Shown here: positions 1 through 13,700 of the stretch, piece after piece | How the letters are laid out: each line of letters opens with the position of its first letter | Position numbering within the stretch: position 1 is the stretch's first letter | NCBI RefSeq assembly: GCF_037126465.1 | Contig: NC_088210.1 | Location: 25,507,511 to 25,571,510, forward strand | Source: Ornithodoros turicata | Taxonomy: Eukaryota; Arthropoda; Arachnida; Ixodida; Argasidae | DNA length: 64,000 bases | Direction: 5' to 3' | The notes under the pieces: generated by a model | What the model was told of the DNA's origin: nothing | The model's input: the letters and a program-made list of their open reading frames with translations, nothing else | The model's database searches: none | Position numbers and translations under genes: made by a program

Positions 1-3000
1 CTTGAAGGTTTTACTGTACTATAGAGCATTCTACAACATGTAATCTAACAGTTGTTCACGTTTGGATATTTTAACCATGGAATTCACCCTGCATGCACCA
101 AACCACGTCCAAACACTAACAACTGCTAGAGAGCAGCATGCACTGTTTCCGTATAGCACTTATGGCTTGCGTCCTGTGATCGGAAACAGTGGTGTCTTTT
201 TTCTGCTACAACCAGTAAACTACAGTAAATATTTAGAAATACTGTGTCATACCATAAAGCACTATGGGAAATGGCAGTTTGAAAACTGGAGAAGACTGTC
301 ATTAGAACGGGGGACATGTTCTACGGTGAAATTTTTTACAGTGTGTGCTGCACCACGTAATGCACTGCAGGCCTACCACAGTATGGTAACGCTCTGGATA
401 CTGATTTGCTCAAAAAAGGAATTTGTGCGTTTCTTGTACTAACTTCCCCTTATGCAAAGTAGTAGAAAAATGTTTTCAGCCAATGGGGAGGGAGAGGACA
501 TCATTCTGGAGTCTCGTTGACCTACAATGTGTCGTGTGTGAAGGCCATTTTGAAGAGTGTAGGTGGTACAAGACTGTGTTCCCACGTTCTTGGCAGTGTT
601 GACTAATAACCATAATAAAGTAGTGGGTACATTTGTTGCTTCATATATTTGTGTCATGGCAAAGTATGTAGAGATACATCTGTCTCAACATGCAAGTGAC
701 AAAACTGCTTTTTATGCCTAAACTATGACAAATAGTCGTCTGTTCAGCACCACTAATCATGTGCAAGCCTCCATGACATGTCTGTGACATTCCAAAGTGA
801 TTAACATGTCCCATAGATGTGTGCAATGCTGAAGATGACTGTGTACCTTCTATGGATTCTTGATTCAAGAAAAGTACTGTGTGATTTGCTAACGGTGCCT
901 GGCTGTACCTTCACAATTCTACATAAAAATATGTAAAGTTTGCCGAAGGAAATATCATGAAGGTCGATAGCGAAAAACCCTGAGACGAGGGATAGGAAGG
1001 GACATACACAATGTCTCAACATAGCTTGTTTATGTCCCTTCTTGTATCTCCTCTTCAGGTCTCGCCATCATGGACACTATCACCAGCTAGCTTGCTGTTG
1101 AACCGTTCTTTCAACGATAAGGGTCACTTTCATGGACTGGATGGCAGCCAACATGCTGTCAATAAAAAGAATAATGGAAGGAGCTCAATATGATCCTTAG
1201 GCTGTGCGTGGTTATTGCTTTCTGACAAATTCGTGACTTCGAATTCCAGGACAGTGCCTGCAGTGGTAGTATTCTTGTGTTCTCACCCTTCACGCCCATT
1301 GTGTGTCATCGGTCACCTATAATCTGCTAATATGCACATAGCTAAAACAAAGTATATTTGTATTTCTTTGAATACAGTTGGTACAGCACATTGTTTTTTA
1401 CATGTTCTTTGGAAAATATAAATAAAAAATTCTCTACTCTGCAAGTCTCCTGTCAGCTCTACAGAGCAGCTTCGAATTTCACTAGAAGCCACGTGTGAAA
1501 CCTAGACCAAACTAGTGGTGAAGGTCCATATAGGTCATAGATAGATACTATTGTTATTATTAGATCATAGGTCAGGCTTAGGTCCTGGTTGGTAGCAACG
1601 CATTTGAATTTTATTAAAAATTGGTGCAGGAGGTGACCAACATAACTAAATACACCAACTGACTCTCACAAATTTTGTGGTGTTATACTTTTGAAACAAC
1701 ATTAATACGCTGCAGTAGTCTTTTCTCCTTTTAACCTAGAAATTTTAGGTCTTCGGCATCACCAGCCTTAGTTGCTGTGCATGCAGTTATTTACGTTGAG
1801 CACTGCAGCTTCATATTTGTTTCTCTGGACAAGCAAGCCCGCTTCCCCATTTTGATAAGAGTCTCTCAGCTTTGACAGGGCATTTGGGGACAAGGAAAAC
1901 ATTTGGACTATTGTGCATTTTGCTATGAAGTGCACCGTACAAGGCAGAGGACAACATCAACCATTTCCACTAAGGTTATTAAATTTGTGATAAAATACAT
2001 ATACCTTTTGTCACTGACTAATTTGGTGGCAAAGTTACTTGAGTGGCAGTTGTGCAATTTTAAGCACATGTTTAAAAAAAATAGTATATGGGAAGTGCTG
2101 ACTGGTTGAACATGTGGAGTACCCAATATAATAATTGGGGGTTTACGTCGCGAGACAACTGAGTGTGGAATACACAGCACAGTGTAATGTTCCTTATTCT
2201 GGCAATATTAGCATGGTTCAAGAAGTGGGAAATGTTGCACTACCCTTAATAACATCTGTTGGGCCAAGCAAACAGGGTACACATACCCTGATCTGAAGAC
2301 ACTACGCCTAACTCAAAAGCAATATGAGATCTACCCGTACGTGTTTATTTGCGAAACTATTATGAATGAAATATGGCCTGTGTGGTATAGAACAATGCGC
2401 ACACTCAAGTAAACATGCAAAAATACGTGTAAGGGCTCTCGACCTACATGCCGCGATGCGCTCTACGAGATAAACAACACACTACAAAACTACATCCAAC
2501 ACTTTTTGTGCGGGGCAACTCTAATGAACACTTTCATGTAACCGACGAATGGTTCAACGAATGCAGTTCGAGTGGTCACGATACATTCCTACGTCGTTCA
2601 TTGCAGTCGCGCTATGATGCTGCACAATATATGTATCTCGTGTAACAAGCCTGGCAATCGCACGATGTGCATGGGCAGAAATACGGCCTTCTTTATTTGA
2701 AGACCAGTCCTCTGCAGGTATATGCTCAAACGATCACCAAGTCTCACGTTGTTGCTCAATCGCTCCCATTCCTGCACTTGTAGTAAAAGCAGCAAACGGG
2801 TTGACGTGAATGGCAGCCGAACGGTTGAACTGCGAAGTTCTCGAGCACATAATCACAATTTCACGCCGAAAATGATGTTGAGGTGAGTTCGCGGTTGTTG
2901 TTTCCATCGTTCAATAGTTCTCGGGATTACGTCGGACGAAACGCTCATCGTAGCCGGCGGCCATAACTGGATTTCCTCGCAAACGGGAGAAGACGCCAGG

Positions 3001-3756
3001 GAAGTCAGAGAAAGCCTCAGCTTTCATCCAATCAGACGCACGATTCTCTATCTACGTAGATGGAGCAGGTTTATCCCATCTACGTCACAAAAATGGCTGC
3101 GCCCATGGCTTGTTTTGGTTTCTTTGATGAATTAATTTTCGTAATAGGAAGACAAAATTGAGAAACGAAGGTGCGTTTCGGGGGCAGTTGGATGTGCTCG
3201 TTCTGAATATCACAACCGTTTCAACACATCGGGAAATCGGCGTAGCTGACCTTTAAGAAAATATTTGTATACTTCAGCAATTTGCTTCACACTCGCCACA
3301 ACGATAAAGATGTTTTAATGACGGTACTAGAACCTTGATACTTTGATATTTGATTATTGTATCTGGCAACACCAATCAATTTCTGATAATTTCAATAATC
3401 AATACTGTGACACTTCCGTACTCAGAATCATAAAAATGTAACGGTATGAAGTAGCACAGCGAGCAGTCTAGTGTTAGGTCAGTGTCAAATTCTGTGTCGG
3501 GGCTTGTATACGGAGCATCATATGACAATGAACAAGTATTGTGCCTTCGATGTGGTAGTAAGCTGAGGTGATTGGTGATACTGTACAGCTACATGCCACG
3601 TGAAAACATATTGAACTGAATACTGGTGTGGTTGCTCTCTACAAAAATTTTGCTTCGTAGTTATTAATTTTTGTTTCCTTGTTCACTATGACGACCACCA
3701 ACGTATACCACGGAAAGTGTGAACGTAGCAGTATTAACCGTGCTTTCATTTTGCAG
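1..3756. other. Probable MED15 intron; no supported gene
   Basis: No exon could be supported here. The first MED15 exon downstream starts in mid-codon, so at least one MED15 exon lies upstream, and this stretch is most simply intron. I looked for the expected preceding MED15 segment and did not find it. Open frames here are short and lack family similarity. A short dispersed-repeat-like piece lies near 2125-2180 (a GGGGTTTACGTCGCGAGACA core of a type common in arachnid genomes). Confidence 0.5.
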
Positions 3757-4577
3757 ACGACAAGAACTTGCCTTGCGTACCTCCAATAATGGTCGCTGTA
3801 CCTGAAAACTACCCAAGTCGGCCTCCGCAATGCAATGCAAGCAGGGATCAATACGGTTAGTCTGCCTGTACCCAAAGTAAACGCAGTACAGGGGTGTAGT
3901 TAGGGCCCTGTGTTTTCAGGTTTAAAATTCTTATGAAAATTGGGAAACCGGGGGGAGGTAAAAATCTGGTTCTACTCCAGGAACTCTAAAACAGGGTAAA
4001 ATCGGGTGATATTGGGTGGAAAATAAAAAAGGGCGCTTCTGGCATTTTAGATTGACATAAGATGCGAAGCAGCTGTCCTGATTGTACAGTGTTTAGTGGT
4101 CTCCAGTGTTTGTATTGGAGGCTGGATTGGCACTTTGCAGAGTTCTTTTTTTTTTTTGGAGGGGGGGGGGTTACCCTAAGTGGTGATGATGTAAATCAGA
4201 AATATAAAGATTTTCATTTCTCGTCCCAGTGCCACAGCAGTGGCTCGTTTCGAATGCCTCTCGTTTCACCCAAACATTCCTCTATGACGTATCAAAGAGA
4301 ACGTAGCGCCCGAGTTCTCGTGTGTAAATGGCACCCCCCCCCCGAATTTGAAAAATCATATAACCCGAAAACAAAGGTTCCTATGTATAGTGCACATACT
4401 TGCCGTGTCATAAGCTCTGTCAAATACGGAAGGCAGCCAATGTGCTGTTTGTTGGCAGATTCAACCCAGTTCCTGAGAAGCATCCTGATGTCGCTCGACG
4501 TCCACTTGAACAAGATGCCAGAGAAATATTCGGTTACATCTCTTCTGGATACTTGGGTAAGGAGGAATCAGTGCTAG
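3757..4577 (+). CDS. MED15: Mediator complex subunit 15, 3' end (two terminal coding exons)
   Basis: MED15 is a tail-module subunit of the nuclear Mediator complex that relays activator signals to RNA polymerase II. Exon 1 here is 3757-3855, after a TTTTGCAG acceptor and before GTTAGT. Exon 2 is 4459-4577, after TTGGCAG, ending in TAG. They join in phase 1 and the junction codon creates a QYD motif as in vertebrate MED15. Exon 1 carries DDKNLPCVPP and VPENYPSRPP, matching the conserved DDKDLPSVPP / VPADYPAQSP segment. Exon 2 carries FLRSILMSLDVHLNKMPEKY and SVTSLLDTW, matching the C-terminal PDKHSVTALLNTW block. The N-terminal KIX-containing part is outside the window. The intervening intron (3856-4458) holds a repeat fragment near 3895-4040. 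Identification is firm; only the extreme C terminus is present. Confidence 0.88.
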
Positions 4578-5639
4578 CATCTTGAGCATTTCTTACACCC
4601 TTGCTGCTTTCTTTACAGGAAATGTGTGTGCGGCAGGCATGTTCCTTACCAGAAACATCTGCGGTGGTAGTGAGAGACTAGGAGCTTGTACATTTTATTT
4701 GAATATGTTCACGTGAACAGCTGCTCTAGCAGGTCTCCGAGGCATTGTTCGAATGCAGTTGTTTTGTACAGCATCACAGCATTTTACGCAAGTTTTCACA
4801 TGTTGCTCGGCGTGGGAGTGAAAGTGTACAGGTTCCGATGTGATAATGTTTGGGGTTACTACTGCTACAAAGAACCCCAGCTGTTGCTCAGAATAAAATG
4901 TTTAGTATATCACGCTGCTTATTTGAGCATCGCTTGGATAAGTGCTGTGAAGTGGAAAATGTGCTGTTCCACAAAAGATGTGGTAGGTACAAAATAATAA
5001 AATTACAAAGAGATACTCTGAAAATATGAAAGATGCTTTGAGATACTTGCATCATGTGGCAGTGACTGCACACCAGTACTTTTTGTAGGTACATGTGCAA
5101 GTATTTCACATCCCAAGAAAACTGCTCCCTGCATATCTGCAACCCCGAGTGGCTGTACAATCCATTAAAAAAATGATGGGCTGTGAGTTTATGCAGATAC
5201 ATGAGAAAGCTGCTTCACTCTCCAAACATTAGTTCATAATTTGTATTTTCGCAAGTTGTTCATCCCGGCTTTACTTGTAGCCGTCTTGCGCTGCATAATA
5301 TTGGTTATTGGCATTATAAGTCGTCGGTAATTTAATAATCGTCGGTAATCGGCAAGGTTAACTATAACTGCTGTGTCAAACCGTGTATTCCCGACATTCC
5401 CCAGAAGCGGAGGACGCGAAACACGTCATAGCGAGCTTTTTGAGCGCACGCGCTCGATCTGCGTAGCAGACGACAGGAAAGACGCTTACAGTGCCGTCTG
5501 CTAAGTGCGCAGTACGCCACTCCCGATACTCCGCACCGTGTGAATTCTCAACATAACACGGGACGGAACTTCGACTCTGTGAGCAGTGTTTTCGCTTTTT
5601 CTTCCACTAGAATCTTCCGTGAGGATGTCGCTCGTGTGA

Positions 5640-6365
5640 ATACACAGAAATTGTAGTTTAACTACTACTGTAATTACATCACGGCCGCAGTAGTTAAAAC
5701 TACTTTGCAACTACTACGATGTAGTTGTTTAACTACATTTGTAACCACTCTGATATTTTGTGCGCGTCGTTATGTCTATGATCGCTTAGGCGTAGAGGTA
5801 GTGCATGGGGAACGAGAAGACTGTGAGCTCCCACGCTCTGAACAATCATAGCACAGCACGCGCCACTCCATGCCATACCGTTGCAGTGATATGTCATGCA
5901 ATGTCAAGCTTTTTGAATGTGCTGTGTATGTGTCGATCGTTATGTGCCCTGATTAACACAAAAGACGTACTTTCTGCTCATGTGCGGTAGCATTTCTGTA
6001 CGCAAATTAGTCCAGAAGATGTGGGTTCGAGTCCTACAGCTGGATAACCTTTTGAGTGACATTCATCTTTCATTGACAACAAATGTCTCCATTCCGCGTC
6101 TAACCAGTGTAACTCAACCTGTTTTGCTGATATTTTGTGCATGCGTGAGATGCGCTAATAGGCACCACGACCATCTCTATAATAGTCGTCTATAGATGGT
6201 CGTGATAAGCACAAAGATAGACGGCTGTGAAGCACACGGAAGGCTAAGTGAAAAAATGCGAAGTAGTTGTAGCCCGCTGTAACCTAACTATACTGTAGTT
6301 AACTCCAAAAAAGTAACTCGTAATTGCAACTACCATTTTTGCAAGTAGTTTCTAACTACTTTTTG
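5640..6365. repeat. GTAGTT-rich repeat with imperfect inverted ends
   Basis: Positions 5650-5750 are dense in GTAGTT/AACTAC motifs, and 6270-6362 has the same motif in inverted orientation. The block in between contains a SINE-like fragment and the hairpin at 6165-6204. This looks like a non-autonomous DNA transposon with degenerate subterminal repeats, but no clean target duplication was seen. Confidence 0.4.
5980..6065 (+). repeat. tRNA-derived SINE head fragment
   Basis: A pol III B-box-like element, GGGTTCGAGTCCTAC, lies near 6022-6036. It is followed by a CTGGATAACC tail-like region. There is no complete cloverleaf, so this is a SINE fragment and not a tRNA gene. Confidence 0.45.
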
Positions 6366-7083
6366 ACTTCCTGACGTGAGTTGCACAGAAGTGTGCTTCA
6401 AAAACATAAAAATAAAGTGATATGTAGGCAGTACTGCTGTAAGAGCTCTGCCATACACACACAACCATTGCTGATGTAACAGGTTTGCTGATTTCGGGTC
6501 GCTCAATCCATCTCTTCCGAGGATGGGTCAAAGTAGGCGGTTTTCCATGTGTGGAAAGAACAAAACGCAAAAAGAATCGCATTGCGGCACAGAACAAAGT
6601 AGTTTGGTTTAATTTGCTGGTCGTTCTCTGTACTGTTCCCTTCATCCACGATTTCAACAGCAAAATACAGGTGCAGGTCAGCGACCCACGCGAAAAGCAG
6701 AAACTTCTCCGCAATAGAACGCGGGGTACCTGGATCGGCTAGTCCCGAGTTTCACCGCTGTGCGGCGTCGATTTGGCGAAAAACGCGATGTTTGAAATCC
6801 CCGCACAGAAAGACATGGGTGACGACAGTGTGAGGACACGAGGGCGCTTGCGTGGTGCCATTGTCACATGACCTCAACAGCGTGTGACGAAGAGTCGTGG
6901 GAGCAGATGAACACACGTGACCATCCTTGCAAGAACGTCATACAAACTGACGAGGAGATTCTCCCGCTTGCTCGTGTTCCGGCCCGACAAAATAACTCAG
7001 GAAATACTACATGGATTTCGATCGAAGGGACTGGCAGAAAGAGTTATTTGGAGTAAAGTGTTCCCGCGAGACATATTTCTTTC

Positions 7084-7346
7084 AATTGACCTCTCCCTGC
7101 TTGTAAATAAATGACGTCATAGTTCGACAACGCCACCAATTTGGTAGAGTTGAACTACGCTCGAAGCTAGGGGGCGAACAAGGTCACGCCCTAGGTCCCG
7201 CGGTCTAGAGGATCCCGCTAGAGGTCTAGGATCCCGCGGTCTAGAGGATGCGATCCCGCGCCCGCGGTCTAGAGGATCTTCCGATCTGCTTCGGTTTCAG
7301 TCTGTCTACAAACGTCACGATGACGTTTCTCGGGTAGAGGTCTATT
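7084..7346 (-). mobile_element. MITE copy (TAGACCTCT terminal-repeat family) with internal minisatellite
   Basis: The ends form an inverted repeat (TTGACCTCTCCC at the left, GGGTAGAGGTCTA at the right). The body matches two other copies in reverse orientation, at 15374-15625 and 41430-41699: shared blocks cover GAAGCTAGGGGGCGAACAAG and the ends. The central part of the other copies is replaced here (about 7192-7277) by GC-rich tandem units of roughly 17 bp with core CCCGCGGTCTAGAGGAT. Confidence 0.7.
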
Positions 7347-7773
7347 GTGTTGGGGCGCGAACTTTCCCTTTCAACTGGCACAACGCTGTGACATGTTCGA
7401 ATCATCTTCAAATTATATTTGATCCTATACCTTGGTCCAATCATCGCTGAATACCTGATGCAATAAAACACTATTCCGGAAAAAAGATCGGCCTGATAAC
7501 GATAAAAAATGATACCGAGATGAGGAAGATGGGACATTCAAACGCTCCATTCATTCAAACGGCATTCAAAAGCGTCAACGCTCCTGTCGAGAAAACGTAC
7601 ACGCGCCGAGCGATCGCGGAGAAGCTTGCGGCTATCTGCTTTTTGTGCTTAGTTCAGCCTGATCAGGAACGAACTCGGGTTTCGCCTGTCGGGCTTTGTA
7701 GACGCTTTCGGCGCTCGGTCTACGTGTCCACCAGGCCGCGGAGCAGCGCGTTCGTCGCTGCTCAACGTCCACC

Positions 7774-10700
7774 ATGAGGTATGTGACCCTATTTTGTGCC
7801 TTCGATACAGAATATTCTAGCGAAAGAAAAATTATTAAAACATGCTCACGGGGCGTTCGCACTGCGCATTGCACGCATTAGCAAACGACACCATCTGCAC
7901 TGTCGTCTGCTACAGAATAGCTCAGATGCAGGATATTCCCCGTGGTTAGAAGAGCGCGAAAAGACCTGAGCGTCACGCGCTCACGTGGAAGCATAGTAGC
8001 ACGCCTAACACTATGGCTGACTTCTCTTAACTCCTATTAAGAAGAAGAAGAAGGGCTATGATGTTTTGCGAATCTTTCGCTGAAGTACTCTGGAGAATGG
8101 CGCTCACGCGAACACACGGTGTGTATCCGTAAAATTAAGGTATTCATGCGAGGTCCACCGCGCCAGCTGTCCAGCAACGCCGTATGCCTTTGTCTTCTGT
8201 AGCGCGTGCTGTATTGACAATATTGGTGTCGAGGTAGTAAGTACTTCTGTTTTCAGCAGCATGCGTTAGAGTTTCTGCCAGTTTTGGGAATCATATATGC
8301 ATAAAAAAAAAGTTCGCATGTATCATATAGATCTTTCTTTCTCTGGGCCGATTTTGGTGAACGTTCCACAAGCCGTATAATCTCACTTGCAAGCTTATCA
8401 GTTTTGTGCGACACGTTATCTGTGCTAATAGGGACCCGCGTGTAATAGGGCACAGTAGGTAGCGGCAGAGTCCAGGGAGCTCGCTCCTGTTCACTAAATA
8501 GCATCACTCCTTTTCCGGAGCGTGGCGCTCCCGTGCTCCTAGCCACAAGTCGGAGTGCTCCTCGCGCTCTCCACTCTCGTCTACCGGAGAAGAACATACC
8601 GGGTTCATTCTTTTCGAAAGAAAAGTGCTGCACTCGTGCTGCATCAGTTCTTAAGCACACGCGAGGTCTGTGACAAAAAGAATGCGAGAGGCTTGCACTC
8701 CTTGAACTAGTTCAGGTGGTGCAGGCAGTGCAGACGAAAAGGATGAACTGGCAATGACGCCTAGAGGCCCTTTACACACGGAACGCTCTCTTTGCTTCTC
8801 AGGCAGAAATCTGAGATGGACTCCCAACTAGATCCATTTGAAAAAAAAAAAAAAAAAAAAGACAAGTGGATCCCCATGGAAAATAAAATGGAACCATTTT
8901 GTTTTTCAAGTGGACCCACTTGGATTCCAGCTCAAATTTCTGCCTGGGTTACGAACCCGGCAGCAGAGGCTCCGGAGGGAGAGGGAAAGTGTTGACCGAA
9001 CGTGCTCAGGAGAGCCATAAGGTCTGTCTCATGCTGAGGATGGAGTGACATCAGCTTTATCAGCGCATATGATATTTAGAAAGTCATTTCGCATGCGAGC
9101 CCACATCGCGCTTCCCAAATGAGAAAAAATCACCGTTTCAATATCAGAAATGATGCATCATTTGAAACATGCGTCCGGAGAGTGCTGTACATTTGAGCTG
9201 TGAGGACTGTCTTCTGCGAAAGAAGTAAAACATATTTTTTTTTTCTACACCAGGCTTCTGGGAATATTGTGTCTCGGTCTGGTCATCTGCATTGCACAGT
9301 CTGAGGGTGAGACAACTGAGCGTAAGTTATGAAGAACCTCTGGTAGACCTTGCTGGTATGGTGTGTCCCGGAAGTCTGCACTGACGTGCCACATCCTGCC
9401 TTTCGACCGTTCTTTGTGTATCTGAGCGTATAATACTCTGTACCGCGAGAAAGCTAACTCCTATTTTGCGTCTTCTGCGCCTGTTCTACTGTTCTAGATG
9501 CCCAGCACAAGCTGCCTGATGACGGAGAGCCTACAGCGGTTCCAGGAGCAACGTCAGAAACCTTGGGTGCGCCGACTGAAGCTACTATGCCAGAATCATT
9601 CGACGATTTGACCATTGCCCAAGACTATGAGGATTACTCAGCTCTGGATTATAATGATGATGATGACGTTCACGGGTAAATGAAAGTAAACTTTTCAAAT
9701 TTTATACTGCTGTAGAATGGAGGGTCTGAATGAAGAGGGGGGTGGGCTAAGCGGCTTTTGATTGCTGTGCTGTACTTTGTCTTTGCGTACCAGCCGTACA
9801 GAACCATGTCTCGTTATATCTACGTGGCGTCAAGCGCAGATCGACGTATAGCGACAGTGGAGTGTAGCATTCTTGACGACTTTGCTCGATGACTGCCCTG
9901 TTCAAGGGTTTTACCTGCATGACAGTAATCTCAACCAAGTAGCCAAGTTGAGGCAGCAGGTTTTCATTAACGTCGAGATTTTAATCAGCCGGCGACGTTT
10001 TGCAACAAGAACCCATGCACACATGTGGTATCGATAGTGCGGCAGCGTTTTTAAAGTCACCTGGAGGGAAAGAATGAGATAACAAAAATGGAACAGGAAT
10101 AGAAAGTATATTCCACAGTATTGCAAAGTCCTGACGTGCCGTAACGTTTTCCTTTCTAGTCGTACGGGCGTTGACGTTCCTCAAGGTGACATGGCAGTAG
10201 CCGAGGAGAGAATAGGTTATGTCCCGCAACATGCTGGCAAGGCTGCTCCAGCCCATCATCCAGCTTACCCGCCAGGACATGGTCCAGCGCATGGTCCAAC
10301 TCATGGTTCAGCTCATGGTACAGCTCATGGTTCGGCTCATGGTCCAGCTCATGGTCCAGCTCACGGTCCAGCTCACGGTCCAGCTCACGGTCCAGCTCAC
10401 GGGCCAGCTCACGGGCCAGCTCATGGTCCTGCCCACGGTCTTGCCCACAAACCAGCTCCCGTACCTCCGAGCGCGCCCAGAGGCCACCAGATAGTCGTCG
10501 AGGTGCCCGTGGTCAAAGTCCACATCGTACGTCCAAAGTCCAAGAAGCTAACCACGGAGCAAAAGCGACTGCTTCCCGTAAGATGCAACAAGAACCAACG
10601 CTACAGGACCTACGATGGTTCCTGCAATAACCTCAACTACGCCTGCTGGGGCCGGTCCGGCGAATCTTATGGTCGCCTACTAAAGCCCATGTACGGAGAT

Positions 10701-13700
10701 GGTACGTCTGTAAAACACGTTGTTGAACATGGTCCTGATAAGACACGTCTTTCTTTATCATCTGTCTCCGCCGTAAAGGACGTGGCCACATGCGAACCGG
10801 AGAGTATGGCCGCTCGTTGCCAAACGCTCGCCTGCTATCACTGGTCATCACTGGAGAGGGATACCAGACGAGCGACACCACCTACACGCAGCACTCAGAT
10901 ATGCTTCCGCACTTCGGACAGCTGATTGCCCATGACGTCACGTTCGCTGGAGAGTTCATGGAAGACACGGTCGTCAATGGGGTAGTAAAGCAAAAACGTA
11001 AGATCTGCACCATTGTAAGATGAACGCAGAACAGACATGACACTTCTTGGATGTGTGGTTCTAATCTACAGGCCCCCCCCCCCTTTTTTTTTCATTATGT
11101 ATTCATTCATCACCCCATCTGTGTTGTTCCATAGCCCCTTCATGCTGCAAGGGTGGAAGCCATAAAGAGGGTTGCGCATCCATTATGGTTAACCACGTCG
11201 ATGACTTCTACCCTTCTGGTCACTGCATCGAGGTGGTCCGCTCTGGATATTACAATTCCAGCCGCACCTCATGTTCCAAGAACAGCCCTGGTAGGCGTAA
11301 TAAGGCAGTGTACTCGTATAAGCACAACATTAACGCTGCCTCCCCCTTGGGTTGGTTTGATTGCAGGGCTGTACCGCGAACAGCTGAACACTGTAACGTC
11401 GTTCATTGACGGAAGTTGCATGTACGGCAACAACGCTGAGGATGCAAAGAAGTTGAGGTCGGAGAACGGCAAAGGAGGTAACACTTGTACACATATTCAA
11501 GATTAATCGGCACTGTACGTATTTATCGTATTCGTGTTCAGCCAAACTGGACGTGGACAAATCCAGCTTGTATATACCGAAAGGTCTTCTTCCCAGAATA
11601 AATGAGGGCGAGTGCTTCAGTTTTCTGCCTGGCTGTGACAACAAGTGCTTCCATGCTGGTAAGACGTGCGCTCAGCAGCAGTACTGTATTGCACTGTATT
11701 ATCGTTCGTTATACAATCCATCGCGTCTACTCGCTATCCGTATGTGTCCTCGTTTTGTGCTAACTCTTCTATGCCACGATATGCGTTACCTTCTTGCAGG
11801 TGACAAGCGTGCGTCCCTTACGCCGATGATCGCCTCACTGCAAACGTTGTTTGTACGGGAGCATAACCACATTGCGGAGGAACTGAAGAAGAAAGGATGG
11901 CCAAACGAGAAAATTTACCAGGTTGCCCGGAAAATAGTTGGGGCCTGCCTGCACGTTAGTACGCAAGTACCCCACTATCGAGGGCGACCACCCAGCTCAT
12001 ACCAGGGCAGCTCGTAGGACGCGTAGACGCATGCGGCTAAAGCGCGCGTATGCAGAACGGAAAATTCTTGCCGCGGTGTGGGAGAAGCCGCCTCCACGGT
12101 CCGCTTTTCCTCGACCGCGCAATGTACGATTTTTTTTAGCGGCATGTCACGCATCTTCGTCAATGAGGTGGTCAACGGAGATTGCGTCACGCTCTTGCTT
12201 CTTTTCCGGCCACCCACGCAGTCAGCAGCACATTGACAGCGTCGATATCTTGAGAAGCGGCAACCGCCTACGACGAGTGTTCGACGGAAAACCGCCCGCT
12301 CGACGGCAGCCAATAGGACCGCAAACGGACGTCGCGGAAATGACGTCAGGCGACAACCCCGCGTGCGGACGCGGCGGGCATGTCGGATGCCCGTATGACC
12401 AACGTGGGGAACATTTCGACAGCTAAAGATGCCAGTACCACTTCTCTATGTATAGCAAAATATTTATCAGTTGATTTGAAGTCAATATTTACTACAGACA
12501 AACGAAACGCCCGGTAGGGCGCCACCGTCCGCCGTAGTGGAAATCTGTCTATGCGGTGTGTCCCGCCGTTTCGCCGCCGAGTTGTCGTGCCGGTGAGAGG
12601 GTTCGCCGGTTTTCGCCGGTCGGTAAATCGCCGTATGCAGTTGGACCGCGGAACCCGCATGCAGTATTAGCGGCTGCTAGGCGGCAATCTTCCTTCTTGC
12701 GCTATGGGCCCGTACTGGGACAACTCATACCACAGTCAACTCATCAACGTGGTATAGATTGAGCGTGGCACAACGTGTTCAGATACGAGTTGTATTTGGT
12801 ACGAGCTGGGGCAGAGCCGAGGGCGAGCACATCCCATGTGACACCAGAATGATGCCGACTACGGTTGTAATTCGCGCGATCTTTTTGCAGGTGATTGCGT
12901 ACAAGGAGTACCTACCGCGTATCCTGGGACCTCGTTTGGTAGAAGCCTACAAACTGAGTATCCCTACCGCCTCTTACTACTACAATCACTCGCTGAATCC
13001 GTCGGTGCTGAACGAGTTCGCTGCGGGAGCCAACCGACTTCCGCACGCTGCTGTGGGCAGCAAGTTCCACAGGGAAGGCCAGAAGTGTTACCACACGTCG
13101 CGCACGTCGTACGACCTCAACGCCATGGACGACTTTTGCAAACCCAAGTCCGATCCTGTTCGATCTATTCTGATGGGAGCTTGTTACAACAACATGCAAC
13201 AGCAGGATACACTTTACAGCAAGGAGGTATGGACGTTGCCTGTCCGCCTCGTGTGTAACACCGTGAACGTCTGTGTTTCATGAACGTTTCAGATCACGCG
13301 CTTCCTGTTCGCCAGTCCCCCGAATCAGTACGGGAAGGATCTTCTGTCCATGGACATAGTACGGGGCCGTGACCACGGTCTGCCTCCTTACAATTACTTC
13401 CGCAAGCTGTGCGGGTTGCGGCCAGTGTACAGTTTTGACGAATTCAAGAAAGAGAGCAAATCAGTTGACATTGTCAACAAGCTCAAGGCTGTCTATGGGT
13501 ATGACAAGTTTCTGCCACTGGACTGGTTTCTGTGCGACATTCTCTCTGGTTGTTGGCCGTTCTAATAACTTTATTTACCCACTAACTTGTAGCGCTTTAT
13601 ATAGGGTGTTTCACAAAAATGAGCCAAGTAAAAAAAAAAAAAAAAGAAAGACAAGTTCGCACACCAAAAAGACGGACTGCATAGTGTTACTAGTGGCGTG

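Larger units (their letters stand above)
4578..7773. other. Intergenic DNA with repeats; no gene supported
   Basis: Between the MED15 stop and the peroxidase start. It holds a GTAGTT-rich repeat (5640-6365), a SINE-like tRNA-derived head (about 5980-6065), a short hairpin at 6165-6204 and a MITE copy at 7084-7346. Open frames are short, unconserved and overlap the repeats. Confidence 0.6.

Noticed and set aside
62..442. 126-codon open frame near the window start
   Set aside because: No family similarity, ordinary base composition and no splice or regulatory context; it lies in a probable MED15 intron.
4400..4585. Frame containing GYISSGYL that looked like a PQ-loop membrane protein exon
   Set aside because: The overlapping frame encodes the conserved MED15 C terminus with correct splice phase, which explains the conservation.
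7260..7290. Sequence resembling the end of a sequencing adapter (TCTTCCGATCT)
   Set aside because: The other copies of the same MITE have CACTTCCGATTTG at this place, so it is native element sequence with small changes.
10308..10523. Antisense open frame across the GPAH repeat
   Set aside because: A shadow of the tandem repeat; any frame through a 12-bp unit without stops stays open.
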